The notes beneath the pieces were generated by a model. The model did not search any database. It saw only the letters and a program-made list of their open reading frames with translations, and was not told the origin of the DNA. Below are positions 44,028 to 53,550 of a stretch of 64,000 nucleotides of DNA, piece after piece; the stretch's first letter is position 1, and each line of letters opens with the position of its first letter. The position numbers were made by a program, and so were the translations under genes. The DNA is from OLB11 sp044234005 (GTDB lineage Bacteria > Bacteroidota > Bacteroidia > Chitinophagales > Chitinophagaceae). The stretch is from contig JBIIJE010000002.1 of NCBI GenBank assembly GCA_044234005.1, forward strand, positions 1 through 64,000, in the 5' to 3' direction.

Positions 44028-45758
44028 TTATTTTTTATACTTGTTTAATAATTTTTGCAAGGCGTCCGCTTCGGATAAATCCTCTTCGGGCTCTTCCGAA
44101 ACGTTTGCTTTTTTAATCTGCGGTGCTTTCACCTCCGCTTCTTTCGCTTCAGAAGATACTTCTCTAGTTTCTTGAGGCGTTTGAACTACTGACTTATTCT
44201 CATTCGGAGGTTCAGCATTCGATTTTTTTTCATCACGCTTCGAACCTTTCGGAGCACGATAAAATTTGCCCATCTCACGTTCATCTTGCGATATTTTATC
44301 TTTTATTTCTTGAGCCTTTTCTTTCAACTCATTAACTTTCTGTTGTATTTCCTTAATCATCTCCTGATATTCTTCACGCTTTTCATAGGATCTTAAGCTT
44401 GCCGGAAGGTTTGTCATTCTATCGTTTACGTCAAACAACAAATTTTCTTCACTTTGAATATCTCTTGTTAATCGACTATAATAGGCTCGATTACGAGATA
44501 ATCTTTCTTGTAAATCTTTTGTTTGCTCTTTTCTTCTTTCATCGCGAGAAGCATCTTTCCTATCGAAGAAATTCTTTTTGGCTTTCATAAAACGCTCCCA
44601 CAAATCATCTCCATATTCGGCTGGCACTCGACCAATTTTCTTCCACTCTTCAAACATATCCATAAATTCTTTTGTGGCGCTATCATAATCAAATGAGTTT
44701 TGCAATTCTTCTGCAAATGAAACAATAGCCATCTTTTTTGCGTAATTATCTTCTAATTGCACGCGAATGGTTGAGTAATGAGCGTCTTTATTTTTATAAA
44801 AATGATTCTTGGCTTCTAAAAATTGGCTCCAAATTTCATCACTCTTTTCAGCTGGCACTCGACCTATGGTTTTCCATTCATCCATCAAGGCTTTATACTC
44901 GTCAGAAGTTTTATTCCATGCGGTGCTTTCTTTAAGTGCCTCCGCTTTTGCAACTAATTCTATTTTCTTTGCCAAATTAGCTTCTTGCTCTATAGATATT
45001 TCGCCAATGTGCTCTTTTTTTCGCGCGAAGAAAATATCCTTTGCCGCGCAAAATCGAAACCAAATTTCCTCCATACGATGCTTAGGAACCATGCCAATTT
45101 TCTTCCATTCTTCATTCATGGCGATATAAGCATCTGTTGTTTTTTTCCACTCGCTCGAATTTGATAAAGCTTCTGCCTTTTCACATAAATCTATCTTTTT
45201 AGATAAATTATCCAACAATTCATGTTCAAAGTTTTCAAAATTAGCTTGTTTACTTTTGAAGAAATCATCTTTCGCTTTCTCGAAACGTTCTCTAAATTCC
45301 TCATTCTTCAAATCAGGCACAATAGGCAATGCCTTAAATTCGGTTTGCAGGTTGCGCAACTTCTCCGTACCTTCTTTCCATTCCTTAGTTTCTAAGAGTG
45401 CTTCAGCAGCTTTAACCAATTCTTCTTTTTTAAGAATTACTTTTTCAACATCTACTTTAATAACTGCCTCCATTTCATCTAATTGCTCTAACAATTCGCT
45501 ATAATTACCAATTGCCTTTGCTTTGCATAAGTATGATTTTGTGCGAGTTACTTTACCCGCCAATTTAACTTTATCGGCGCTTGTTTCAAATTCTGATTTA
45601 ACTTCCTTTACTTTATCAACAAGCTCTAGAAATCGCTCTTCCATTGAAGCAATGGTGTATTGTTGATTTTGTTCATTCAACTCACCAATTGCTCTTTCTT
45701 CAAACCATTTGGTTGCAGGAATGAATACTTGTTCTTCTTTAATTGTATAATTTTCCAT
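44028..45758 (-). CDS. DUF349 domain-containing protein
   Basis: A 576-residue acidic cytoplasmic protein with four or five DUF349 repeats (each about 75 residues, marked by EWKKIGRVP or EWKTIGRVPAE and FMKAKKNFF/FLEAKNHFY). A long Glu/Lys coiled coil follows (about 430-520) and then a polar tail. Function is unknown; the repeats form helical bundles. It lies between pgk and leucine dehydrogenase. Confidence 0.88.
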   Translation of the reverse strand: MENYTIKEEQVFIPATKWFEERAIGELNEQNQQYTIASMEERFLELVDKVKEVKSEFETSADKVKLAGKVTRTKSYLCKAKAIGNYSELLEQLDEMEAVIKVDVEKVILKKEELVKAAEALLETKEWKEGTEKLRNLQTEFKALPIVPDLKNEEFRERFEKAKDDFFKSKQANFENFEHELLDNLSKKIDLCEKAEALSNSSEWKKTTDAYIAMNEEWKKIGMVPKHRMEEIWFRFCAAKDIFFARKKEHIGEISIEQEANLAKKIELVAKAEALKESTAWNKTSDEYKALMDEWKTIGRVPAEKSDEIWSQFLEAKNHFYKNKDAHYSTIRVQLEDNYAKKMAIVSFAEELQNSFDYDSATKEFMDMFEEWKKIGRVPAEYGDDLWERFMKAKKNFFDRKDASRDERRKEQTKDLQERLSRNRAYYSRLTRDIQSEENLLFDVNDRMTNLPASLRSYEKREEYQEMIKEIQQKVNELKEKAQEIKDKISQDEREMGKFYRAPKGSKRDEKKSNAEPPNENKSVVQTPQETREVSSEAKEAEVKAPQIKKANVSEEPEEDLSEADALQKLLNKYKK

Positions 45759-45801
45759 AAATAAATTTTAAATTTAATAAAATAACTTCTGTATTGCTAA
45801 T

Positions 45802-47016
45802 TTATAGTATATCGTTTGTTTCTCTAATGGCAGCAATTCCTGGCAATTTTTTACCTTCAAAAACTTCAAGTAAAGCACCCCCTCCTGTACTTACGTATGA
45901 AACCTGACTAGCCAGATTAAATTTATTAATTGCTGCTACTGAATCTCCTCCGCCAATTAATGAAAATGCGCCTTTCGAAGTTGCCTCTGCTATCGCTAAC
46001 GCAATAGCTTTTGTGCCCTCTTGAAATTTTTCCATTTCAAAAACACCCATAGGTCCATTCCACAAAATGGTTCTAGAATTGGCGATTACTTCACTAAACT
46101 TAGCAATTGTTTTTGTGCCAATATCTAACCCCATCCATTCATCTGGAATGGCTGTATTGTCAAGCATTTGAACTTGAGCATCAGATGCAAATTTATCTGC
46201 AACTACACTGTCTTCGGGGATTAAAAGTTGTACCCCTTTTTGTTTAGCTTTCTCCATTAGCTCCAATGCAAGTGCTAATTTATCATGTTCACACAACGAA
46301 CCACCCACACTATGGCCTAGTGCTCGAATAAAAGTGTAAGCCATTCCTCCACCGATAATAATATTGTTTGCCTTATTCATCAGCATTTCAATAATTAATA
46401 TTTTGTCGCTCACTTTTGCCCCTCCTAAAATTGCGGTGAAGGGCTCCTCTGCACTATGCATTACTTTTTCCGCATTGGCAACTTCTGCTTCCATCAACAA
46501 GCCAAACATACGATTTGACGGATTAAAAAACTGTGCCATCACGGCGGTAGATGCATGTGCACGATGTGCTGTACCGAATGCATCATTTACGTACACATTT
46601 CCCAAGCTGGCAAGTTTTTTTGCAAAATCAAAATCGCCATTTTCTTCGGCAGGGTAAAATCTTAAATTCTCAAGCAACAAAACCTCTCCTGCTTGTAAAC
46701 TAGCGGCTTCTCGATTCGCTTCATCTCCTATGCAATCATCTGCAAATTTTACAGTTGCACCATTTAATAATTTAATGAGATGAGGTATGATATGTTTTAA
46801 TGAATATTTTTCAACAGCCCCCTCCTTAGGCCTTCCTAAGTGCGACATAAGAATTACACTTCCGCCATCATTGCGTATTTTTTGAATGGTAGGAATAGAA
46901 GCACGCATGCGTGTATCATCTGTAATTTCGTAGCTATCATTAAGTGGTAAATTAAAATCAACACGTACTAATGCTTTTTTGCCTTCGAAATTAAATTTTG
47001 AGAATTCAGACGTCAT
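45802..47016 (-). CDS. pgk: Phosphoglycerate kinase
   Basis: Glycolytic phosphotransferase between 1,3-bisphosphoglycerate and ADP. The 404-residue protein opens with the family signature KALVRVDFNLPLND, has the substrate Arg/His in SHLGRPKEG, NDAFGTAHRAHAST, and the ATP-site GGAKVSDK and GGGDSVAAI. Confidence 0.98.
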   Translation of the reverse strand: MTSEFSKFNFEGKKALVRVDFNLPLNDSYEITDDTRMRASIPTIQKIRNDGGSVILMSHLGRPKEGAVEKYSLKHIIPHLIKLLNGATVKFADDCIGDEANREAASLQAGEVLLLENLRFYPAEENGDFDFAKKLASLGNVYVNDAFGTAHRAHASTAVMAQFFNPSNRMFGLLMEAEVANAEKVMHSAEEPFTAILGGAKVSDKILIIEMLMNKANNIIIGGGMAYTFIRALGHSVGGSLCEHDKLALALELMEKAKQKGVQLLIPEDSVVADKFASDAQVQMLDNTAIPDEWMGLDIGTKTIAKFSEVIANSRTILWNGPMGVFEMEKFQEGTKAIALAIAEATSKGAFSLIGGGDSVAAINKFNLASQVSYVSTGGGALLEVFEGKKLPGIAAIRETNDIL

Positions 47017-47099
47017 AACAGATATATTTAAATAAAAAGTTTGAGAATTTTATTTCAATCTTCTAATTGAAATGGTATCAGTTGCTAAGTGTTTAGAAG

Positions 47100-47480
47100 T
47101 TATTTTTTGGTTTTGATACTTTTTTCCAAAGCCTTTTCCTCGGCTTTTTCCTTTTCCTTTTCTTGCTTTTTTAAATCAAGCATTTTTTTAAATTGTGCGG
47201 GTGTAAGTATTTTCTTATACTCATTTTTGCGCATATTTTGTACAATCTCTTTCTGCTTCTTTTTTAGTTTTTTACTCGGTTTTTTCGCATCGTAAGCATC
47301 AATCGCTTCGAATGCTTTTAGATTCACATCATAAATTTTTTTCTGTTGATCTGCACTCAACTGCAAATCCTTATTCATTTCTTCAGTCTTCTCCTTCGCT
47401 TTTTCAGCAGGGGTCTTCTTATCTGCGAAAACGGATAGATTTAAGAAAAACAATAAACCTAGAATTATCAAATGCTTCAT
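47100..47480 (-). CDS. Small exported Lys-rich protein, LTXXQ/Spy-like
   Basis: A 126-residue exported protein (signal MKHLIILGLLFFLNLSVFA). Two motifs, LSADQQKKIYDVNLKAFEAI and ILTPAQFKKMLDLKKQ, resemble the LTXXQ repeats of CpxP/Spy-type periplasmic chaperones, which bind misfolded envelope proteins. It is much more basic than Spy, and the C-terminal 25 residues are almost all Lys/Glu. The assignment is by motif only. Confidence 0.7.
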   Translation of the reverse strand: MKHLIILGLLFFLNLSVFADKKTPAEKAKEKTEEMNKDLQLSADQQKKIYDVNLKAFEAIDAYDAKKPSKKLKKKQKEIVQNMRKNEYKKILTPAQFKKMLDLKKQEKEKEKAEEKALEKSIKTKK

Positions 47481-47704
47481 ATTTTCAATCTTTAGAGCTG
47501 GTAAATATAGTAGATTTTATAAAAAATAATCAGTTTTGAAAAAAGTAGTCCATAATATAATCACGGGTATGCCCCCCGAAGCAAGCTTTGGAAACCAAAT
47601 CGGAACTTCCTCGCATCGGGATTCAAAAATCTAAAATTCGTACCCCATTTTGATTTTAATAATAAAGATATATTTAGGGTCAAGCATGTTTGCCCAAGCT
47701 TATC

Positions 47705-47712
47705 TATATTTG
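47705..47712 (+). promoter_or_regulatory. -7 element upstream of the trans-sulfuration gene
   Basis: TATATTTG matches TAnnTTTG, 19 bases before the ATG at 47732. The nearest TTTG (47689-47692) is too close to act as a normal -33. Confidence 0.45.
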
Positions 47713-47731
47713 CGGCTCTAAAAATATTCCC

Positions 47732-48889
47732 ATGTCAGAAAATCGTAATTATAAATTAGGAACAAAATTTATACATGCTGGTGCAGAACCCGACCCAAGC
47801 ACAGGTGCTATTATGACGCCTATTTTTCAGACTTCGACCTACGTGCAAGCCGCTCCGGGCGTAAATCAAGGATATGAATACGCTCGAAGTCAAAATCCAA
47901 CGAGAGCTGCGCTGGAGACTGCCTATGCGATGATAGAAAACGCAAAGTATGGCTTGGCTTTTAGCAGTGGTGTTGCCGCTACAGATGCGGTGATGAAACT
48001 TTTACAACCTGGCGATGAGGTAGTCGCAGCGCATGATATGTATGGAGGGACCTATCGTTTGTTTACAAAAATTTATGAGAAAATGGGCATCAAATTTACT
48101 TATGTAGATACAACCAATGCCGACAACATATTACCTTTCCTAACAAAAAACACGAAATTAATATGGATTGAGACCCCTACCAATCCACTTATGAATATAA
48201 CTGATATTGAAGCCATTTCAAAAATCGCAAAATCGAATCATGTTTGGCTATGTGTGGACAATACTTTTGCGAGTCCGTATTTGCAAAACCCGCTTGATTT
48301 AGGTGCTGATTTGGTTATGCATAGCGCTACTAAGTACCTTGGAGGACATAGCGATGTGATACAAGGAGCTTTAATGATGAATGACAAGGCTTTACGTGAT
48401 GATCTTTATTTTATTCAAAAAAGCTGCGGTGCTGTACCTGGTCCGCAAGATTGTTTTTTAGTTTTACGAGGCATTAAAACTTTACATGTACGTATGAAAG
48501 CTCATTGTGAAAATGGGGAAAAAATAGCTCATTTTCTGCGCAATCATCCAAAAGTTGAACGCGTGTATTGGTGTGGTTTTGAAGACCATGTAAATTATGA
48601 TATTGCAAAAAAACAAATGCGAGGCTTCGGCGGCATGATGAGCTTTGTCTTAAAAGATAAAAGTGCTGAAAATACCAAACGCGTACTTTGTGGTACAGAA
48701 TTATTTAGTCTGGCGGAAAGTTTAGGTGGTGTCGAAAGCCTTATTAATCATCCTGCTACCATGACTCATGCTAGCATACCTCGGGAAGAACGATTGAAAA
48801 TAGGCTTAAGTGATTCTTTAATTCGGCTGAGCATTGGTATAGAAGATGCTGAAGATTTAATCGCTGATTTACAACAAGCTATCGGCTAG
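47732..48889 (+). CDS. PLP-dependent trans-sulfuration enzyme (cystathionine gamma-synthase family)
   Basis: A 385-residue Cys/Met-metabolism PLP enzyme. The PLP lysine is in HSATKYLGGHSDV, with YEYARSQNPTR and the C-terminal SLGGVESLINHPATMTH typical of cystathionine gamma-synthase or gamma-lyase. Which reaction it catalyses cannot be told from sequence. ATG 47732 gives MSENRNYKLGTKFIHAG, the usual start; a longer reading starting near 47690 lies in the promoter. The convergent archaemetzincin pseudogene begins two bases after its stop. Confidence 0.92.
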   Translation: MSENRNYKLGTKFIHAGAEPDPSTGAIMTPIFQTSTYVQAAPGVNQGYEYARSQNPTRAALETAYAMIENAKYGLAFSSGVAATDAVMKLLQPGDEVVAAHDMYGGTYRLFTKIYEKMGIKFTYVDTTNADNILPFLTKNTKLIWIETPTNPLMNITDIEAISKIAKSNHVWLCVDNTFASPYLQNPLDLGADLVMHSATKYLGGHSDVIQGALMMNDKALRDDLYFIQKSCGAVPGPQDCFLVLRGIKTLHVRMKAHCENGEKIAHFLRNHPKVERVYWCGFEDHVNYDIAKKQMRGFGGMMSFVLKDKSAENTKRVLCGTELFSLAESLGGVESLINHPATMTHASIPREERLKIGLSDSLIRLSIGIEDAEDLIADLQQAIG

Positions 48890-48891
48890 AC

Positions 48892-49743
48892 TTAATCTTT
48901 TTTTTCGAGTGCAAGCAATTGGTAAGAGTCCTGCAAATTATTGGCTTTAAAAAATTGGATTAAATCTGCAAGCCTTTTTTCATGTTGATATTTAATGTTT
49001 GATACAAGCTTTTCTCGACATAATACGCAAAGTCGAATACTGGATTTATCTAATTAAGATAGACTATTCGAACCATTCATTACGCATTGTGCTGCGACAC
49101 AATGGTGCAGGCCAAACATATGACCAATTTCATGCGAGGCTGTTTTTAGCAATCGAATTAAGGCAAGGTCGAAACTTGCCGATGAAGTAATTGTTGAAAC
49201 GGCACAAGGAAGTCACACCAATATGCTTATCGTAAGTTGCCAAGCCAAACACGTAATTCCAATCTTCACTAGGGTAAATATCTTTTTGAGACAAAGCCAT
49301 ATAAACTATACCACCAATATGTTTAATTTTCGTCAAGACTGAATCTAGAATATATATTGCGTCTAATTGCTCGAATTTTTCCTGACCAATTCTTCTAAAA
49401 CTTGGAGGAATACAACTTTCTTCAATGGGTGCGCTCTTTTGAAATGTCAATTGAAAGAAACAAGAAAGATAGGATTGGCATAAATCTATTTGTGCTTGTT
49501 GAAAAGAATCAAATTGATCTAATGGAATTAAATATATTACATTTTGATTCTGATTAGGAGAAGGTTTCTTGTCAATTTCATATTGAAGCAAACTTTGACC
49601 TTTTTCCTTGTGTTCAGCTAGCCATTCACCTGACTCTGGTTTCGACAGCGGCTTGACAATATTTTTAACTCGGCTTGAATAATTCGAGTTGCAACAAGCA
49701 AAAAAAATAATGAAAAAAATAATGATGATTTAGGCAAAGACAT
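48892..49743 (-). pseudogene. Archaemetzincin (AMZ) family metalloprotease, broken by two frameshifts and a stop
   Basis: Reading from ATG 49743 (MSLPKSSLFF) the signal continues in another frame across the 8-A run at 49700-49707 (on +) into ACCNSNYSS, then ESGEWLAEHKEKGQSLLQYEI and VIYLIPLDQFDS, normal for this lipoprotein protease. A 5-A run (on the coding strand, 49143-49147 on +) shifts the frame; with four As it reads AKTASHEIGHMFGLHHC, the zinc motif HEIGHxxGxxHC. Then CVMNGSNSLS is followed by TAA (49054-49056) where the family has Glu before LDK. The frame then runs to a normal end. So it lacks an intact active site. The longest intact frame (49130-49591) covers only the middle. Confidence 0.85.
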
Positions 49744-49826
49744 AAGCTCAAGTGAGCTTTTTAAAGCAATCAAACATCTCTCACTCATGCTGCAATAACA
49801 AGTCACGTAAAGCAACTTTACTGAAA

Positions 49827-51047
49827 CTACTTGCTTTTTTTCTTAGGACTTGGTTTGCGTTTATTGGTTGTCTTATTCGTCGCTTTATTCGTTGAGTAAT
49901 ATCGCTTTACATTAGATGCTTTCTGGGTTTCGCTTTTTGGTTCATCTATAACATCCTCCTCTTGTGGTATAGGATAAGTGCCGTTCATGAGTTGCATTAA
50001 CTTTTGTTGAACATCTATAGTAAAATTATTGCCCTGAGAGTCGAATTGCGTAAGCGATTTTAACTGAGACATTTCAAGCGGTATGTCTGCCAATTGATTA
50101 TTGTTCACATTTAAGCTATTTAACCCTACCATCATGCCTATTTCTGGAGGCAATTCATGAATTTGATTATTACTTAAATCCAAATTTTGCAAATGAGATA
50201 ATGATGAAAGTACAATCGGAAAGTTTTCAAATTTATTATTGGAAGCGTGCAATGTTTTTAATTTCCTAAGGTTAGAAAAAGAAGTCGGCAAGTCATAAAT
50301 TTTATTGCCAGAAGATGCATCACCCAATATCAGTGTTTCAAGGTTTGACAAATTACCAATTTCGTTTGGCAAGAAGTGTATATTGTTATTTGCAATATTT
50401 AACTCTTTTAAATTTTTCAATTCTTTGAGTTCAGATGGCAAATAGTTAAGCCTACAGCCACTCATATCCAAATTGGTGATGTATTTCATTTGCTTTACCA
50501 AGGCAATCATTTTCTTAGGATCTTCAATTAAATTACCACTAAATTTAAACGAAGTCAGACCTTTTAAATTATTGATTTCGTTTGGCAAAAAAGTAATAGG
50601 ATTGCCTGTGATATCAATTTCTTCCAAATTGGTACAATTAGCAATATTTACAGGAATTGTATTGAGTTTATTATTTCGCAATATGAGTTTGCGAAGTTTT
50701 TTGAAATCACCGATAGATGTTGGCAATGAACTTAAGTTATTATTACTTAAATCGAGTACCTCAAGCTCTTTCAAAAGATATACATCCACGGGAATGCTCT
50801 TTAGGTTCGCATTCTGTAAGGTGAGCTCACGCAAAAGCGGATATCGAAGTATTTCATTTGGAAATACATTAAAAGGTTGACTGCTAATACGAACATTAAA
50901 TACACAATTATAATCGTAAGCAGCAGATGGCAATTGAGAAAATACCTTGTCAGGATCGCAAGGCCCTGCCATAGGGTAATAAACTTGGCTAAATGCAACA
51001 TTGCAAAGCAACACTAATCCGATTGCGGAAATCAACTTCTTTAACAT
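49827..51047 (-). CDS. Secreted leucine-rich repeat protein
   Basis: A 406-residue exported protein (signal MLKKLISAIGLVLLCNVAFSQ). About a dozen LRRs of 23 residues (pattern LxxLxLxxNxLxxLPxxI) occupy residues 80-350, as in LEVLDLSNNNLSSLPTSI and LKELNIANNNIHFLPNEI. The C-terminal 60 residues are Lys/Thr/Asn-rich and disordered. There is no sorting domain. LRR surfaces usually bind proteins, but the partner is unknown. Confidence 0.9.
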   Translation of the reverse strand: MLKKLISAIGLVLLCNVAFSQVYYPMAGPCDPDKVFSQLPSAAYDYNCVFNVRISSQPFNVFPNEILRYPLLRELTLQNANLKSIPVDVYLLKELEVLDLSNNNLSSLPTSIGDFKKLRKLILRNNKLNTIPVNIANCTNLEEIDITGNPITFLPNEINNLKGLTSFKFSGNLIEDPKKMIALVKQMKYITNLDMSGCRLNYLPSELKELKNLKELNIANNNIHFLPNEIGNLSNLETLILGDASSGNKIYDLPTSFSNLRKLKTLHASNNKFENFPIVLSSLSHLQNLDLSNNQIHELPPEIGMMVGLNSLNVNNNQLADIPLEMSQLKSLTQFDSQGNNFTIDVQQKLMQLMNGTYPIPQEEDVIDEPKSETQKASNVKRYYSTNKATNKTTNKRKPSPKKKSK

Positions 51048-51160
51048 GAGCTCTTTTTGAAATTTTGGCTTAAAAATAGATTCTTTTTTGTCAAATAAAC
51101 AAATTTTTTCATTGAATACGACTTTTCAAGATGTCAAATTAACTAAATAGTCCAAACTAC

Positions 51161-51994
51161 CTATTTTTTAAGTGTAAACAGACTTAGAAAACTTGACTTA
51201 TTAGTACTTCGTTTGATAAACAACCAAATTAAACAAGAAACTAATAAGATAGGCCAAATTGGCAACAAGGCAACAATTACACTCATGAGATTTCTCCAAC
51301 CAACTACCACTGCCTTTGAAATTTGAAGAAGTAGAGGTGTGCTAACTTTCTCGGAATTCGATAACATTCTTCTCTGTATCAATTCATCCGCTTTGAGATT
51401 AATTGCCAGCCAAAGATATTCACTTTTGTAACCTAAATTACTTTGCAAAATTTGTTGATTAATTTGTTCTTTAACCTTTTCATGAGCATAGGCTTGCTTT
51501 TCTGATTTACTATTTGCATTTATCTCTATTACAGTTACATTCTTTTCCATTTCCAGTTTGGCACTTTCATCCGTCACATCCTGTTCAGCGAGCTTAAGAT
51601 TTTCGACATAGGCATTCGACGTAAGTAAGGCATGCAGGAATTCGGGGCTCTTATCGCGCGGTAATTGAACCTTCAAATGTGCTTCTGGTCTGCAAATTTT
51701 TGTTTCCAATACTGAATCAACGCTAATTAAGGTTTTCGTTTGCGCCTCAATATTAGATTGAATATCATAAGAAATCACACGCCCATTTATTCGATGAATA
51801 TATGAAGTAATGCTATCCAGACTAGGTGCTAGCAGATTCACGTGAATTTGCATATCACCTTCCATGATATTCTTTCTTTCTCCGCCTTGTGCATGTAAAT
51901 TTAGATTACTTACAACTTCATGATTATTTGCTTGTTGGCAGGCTTGCGCGAATAAAACCACAATAGAAGCTAAGAGTAGATTTTTTGTTTTCAT
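51161..51994 (-). CDS. DUF4349 domain lipoprotein with C-terminal membrane helix
   Basis: A 277-residue protein. N-terminal lipobox AQAC (Cys19) follows MKTKNLLLASIVVLFA. The middle is the DUF4349 domain (EGDMQIHVNLLAPSLDSITSYIHRINGRVISY, LKVQLPRDKSPEFLHAL), and the end has a hydrophobic helix (VIVALLPIWPILLVSCLIWLF) with a basic tail. DUF4349 function is unknown. ATG 51994 was preferred over the in-frame 52030 because it gives the lipobox. Confidence 0.85.
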   Translation of the reverse strand: MKTKNLLLASIVVLFAQACQQANNHEVVSNLNLHAQGGERKNIMEGDMQIHVNLLAPSLDSITSYIHRINGRVISYDIQSNIEAQTKTLISVDSVLETKICRPEAHLKVQLPRDKSPEFLHALLTSNAYVENLKLAEQDVTDESAKLEMEKNVTVIEINANSKSEKQAYAHEKVKEQINQQILQSNLGYKSEYLWLAINLKADELIQRRMLSNSEKVSTPLLLQISKAVVVGWRNLMSVIVALLPIWPILLVSCLIWLFIKRSTNKSSFLSLFTLKK

Positions 51995-52106
51995 AAGAAT
52001 TATTTTAATTATTAATTCTCCGAAAGTCAAAAATGTAACCTCTGTAAACTGTTAAACATTTCGCAAGACATCATAAAGTCGCGACCAATTTATTTAAACA
52101 ACACTT

Positions 52107-53486
52107 CTAAAGCCCATGTTCACTTACCAAATATACCATTGCACTCATGGCAATGGCGCCTAGGCAAAGCTCTCTGCGATGGACATTTTCAAAAACATCA
52201 TTGGCACTATGATGATAATCGAAATAACGTTGTGAATTAGGGGTCAATTCCATGATTGGCGTCTTAAATTTTCTATACATTGGACCAACATCTGCACCTC
52301 CTCCATCACCATCAAATTGATAAACCCCGTATGGCAAAAATAAATTAGACCATGTTTTTACTTTTTTTCTTTGTGCAGCCGTACAGTTCATTGAAAACCC
52401 CAATGGCACATCACCGCCTGCATCGCTCTCTATACAAAGAATATGCTTTTCCTTATTTTTTTCTGCTAGTTCTGCGTACTTATTAGCTCCGCGCAATCCA
52501 TTTTCTTCATTCATATACAATATGGCTCTAATGGTTCGTTTAGGTCGAATATTTAGTTCTTTAAAGACACGTAATACTTCCATGGCTTGCACTACTCCAG
52601 CTCCATCATCGTGCGCTCCTTCTCCAATATCCCACGAATCTAAATGTCCACCCACAGTAATAATTTCATTTGGCAACTCACTTCCTTTAATTTCACCAAT
52701 CACATTGTAAGAAAGAACATCATCAAGCATTTCACAAGTAGTTCGTAAGTGCAATTGAACTTGGTTATCCTTTTGTAACAACTTCTCCAAATTATCAGCA
52801 TCAACATTTGAAATTGCAACTGCAGGTATGGCTGGATATTTTGTATCATATCTCATGGCACCCGTATGGGGCTTGTTATCGTAGGCGGAAGATACGGAAC
52901 GAATCACCACCGCAATAGCACCTAATTTGGAGGCTTCGCTTGGAGCACCCCATCGATAATAAACACAAGGGCCATAACTTTCGAATGTGCTAACATTTGT
53001 TTGATTGAATCGATAATTAAAAAAAACAATCTTGCCTTTTACTTCAGCCTCAGTATACTTTTTAAAGTCATCAATCGAATTCACCATTAAAAGTTTAGCT
53101 GTTAATGCATCATCTCCAGTACCAACGGCGTTACCTAATGAGGATACCACAAGATTCGTTTTTATGCCTTTGCTGTTTATTATAAATGCCTCTTCTTCTC
53201 CTCTTACCCAATGCGGAACCATTACTTCTTGCAACCATACCTTATCACAATTCATTTTTTCCATTACTTGTTTCCCCCAAGCTACAGCTTTTTCAGCTTG
53301 TGGCGAACCGCTCAACCGATGACCAATATTTTTACACAAATCCCTCAAATCAGTATAGCAACTATAATTAGATAAAATATGATTAGACATTCGTTTCAAC
53401 GTGGTGCTGTCGCTTGGAAAATTTTGCGCTGAAACTGAAAACGATAATAGAAATGTAATTAGAATGGTGGCAATAAATTTGAACAT
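52107..53486 (-). CDS. M28 family metallopeptidase (carboxypeptidase Q / PGCP-like)
   Basis: A 459-residue exported peptidase (signal MFKFIATILITFLLSFSVSAQ). A PA domain lies in the middle (about 115-250), and the two-zinc site includes GGHLDSWDIGEGAHDDGAG (His, Asp), YMNEENGLRGA (Glu pair), ESDAGGD (Asp) and YHHSANDVF (His). It probably degrades oligopeptides in the periplasm. It is followed upstream on the minus strand by the dipeptide epimerase after 64 bases, suggesting peptide recycling. Confidence 0.9.
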   Translation of the reverse strand: MFKFIATILITFLLSFSVSAQNFPSDSTTLKRMSNHILSNYSCYTDLRDLCKNIGHRLSGSPQAEKAVAWGKQVMEKMNCDKVWLQEVMVPHWVRGEEEAFIINSKGIKTNLVVSSLGNAVGTGDDALTAKLLMVNSIDDFKKYTEAEVKGKIVFFNYRFNQTNVSTFESYGPCVYYRWGAPSEASKLGAIAVVIRSVSSAYDNKPHTGAMRYDTKYPAIPAVAISNVDADNLEKLLQKDNQVQLHLRTTCEMLDDVLSYNVIGEIKGSELPNEIITVGGHLDSWDIGEGAHDDGAGVVQAMEVLRVFKELNIRPKRTIRAILYMNEENGLRGANKYAELAEKNKEKHILCIESDAGGDVPLGFSMNCTAAQRKKVKTWSNLFLPYGVYQFDGDGGGADVGPMYRKFKTPIMELTPNSQRYFDYHHSANDVFENVHRRELCLGAIAMSAMVYLVSEHGL

Positions 53487-53550
53487 AGTCGCAATGTAAG
53501 ATTTCTTCTGTTTTTAAAGCATTTTGAATAAAAGATTTTATGACTAATAG

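Noticed and set aside
48999..49190. 63-codon + strand ORF
   Set aside because: It is antisense to the archaemetzincin pseudogene, which explains the sequence better.
49618..49815. 65-codon minus-strand ORF
   Set aside because: It is the signal-peptide part of the archaemetzincin read in the shifted frame.
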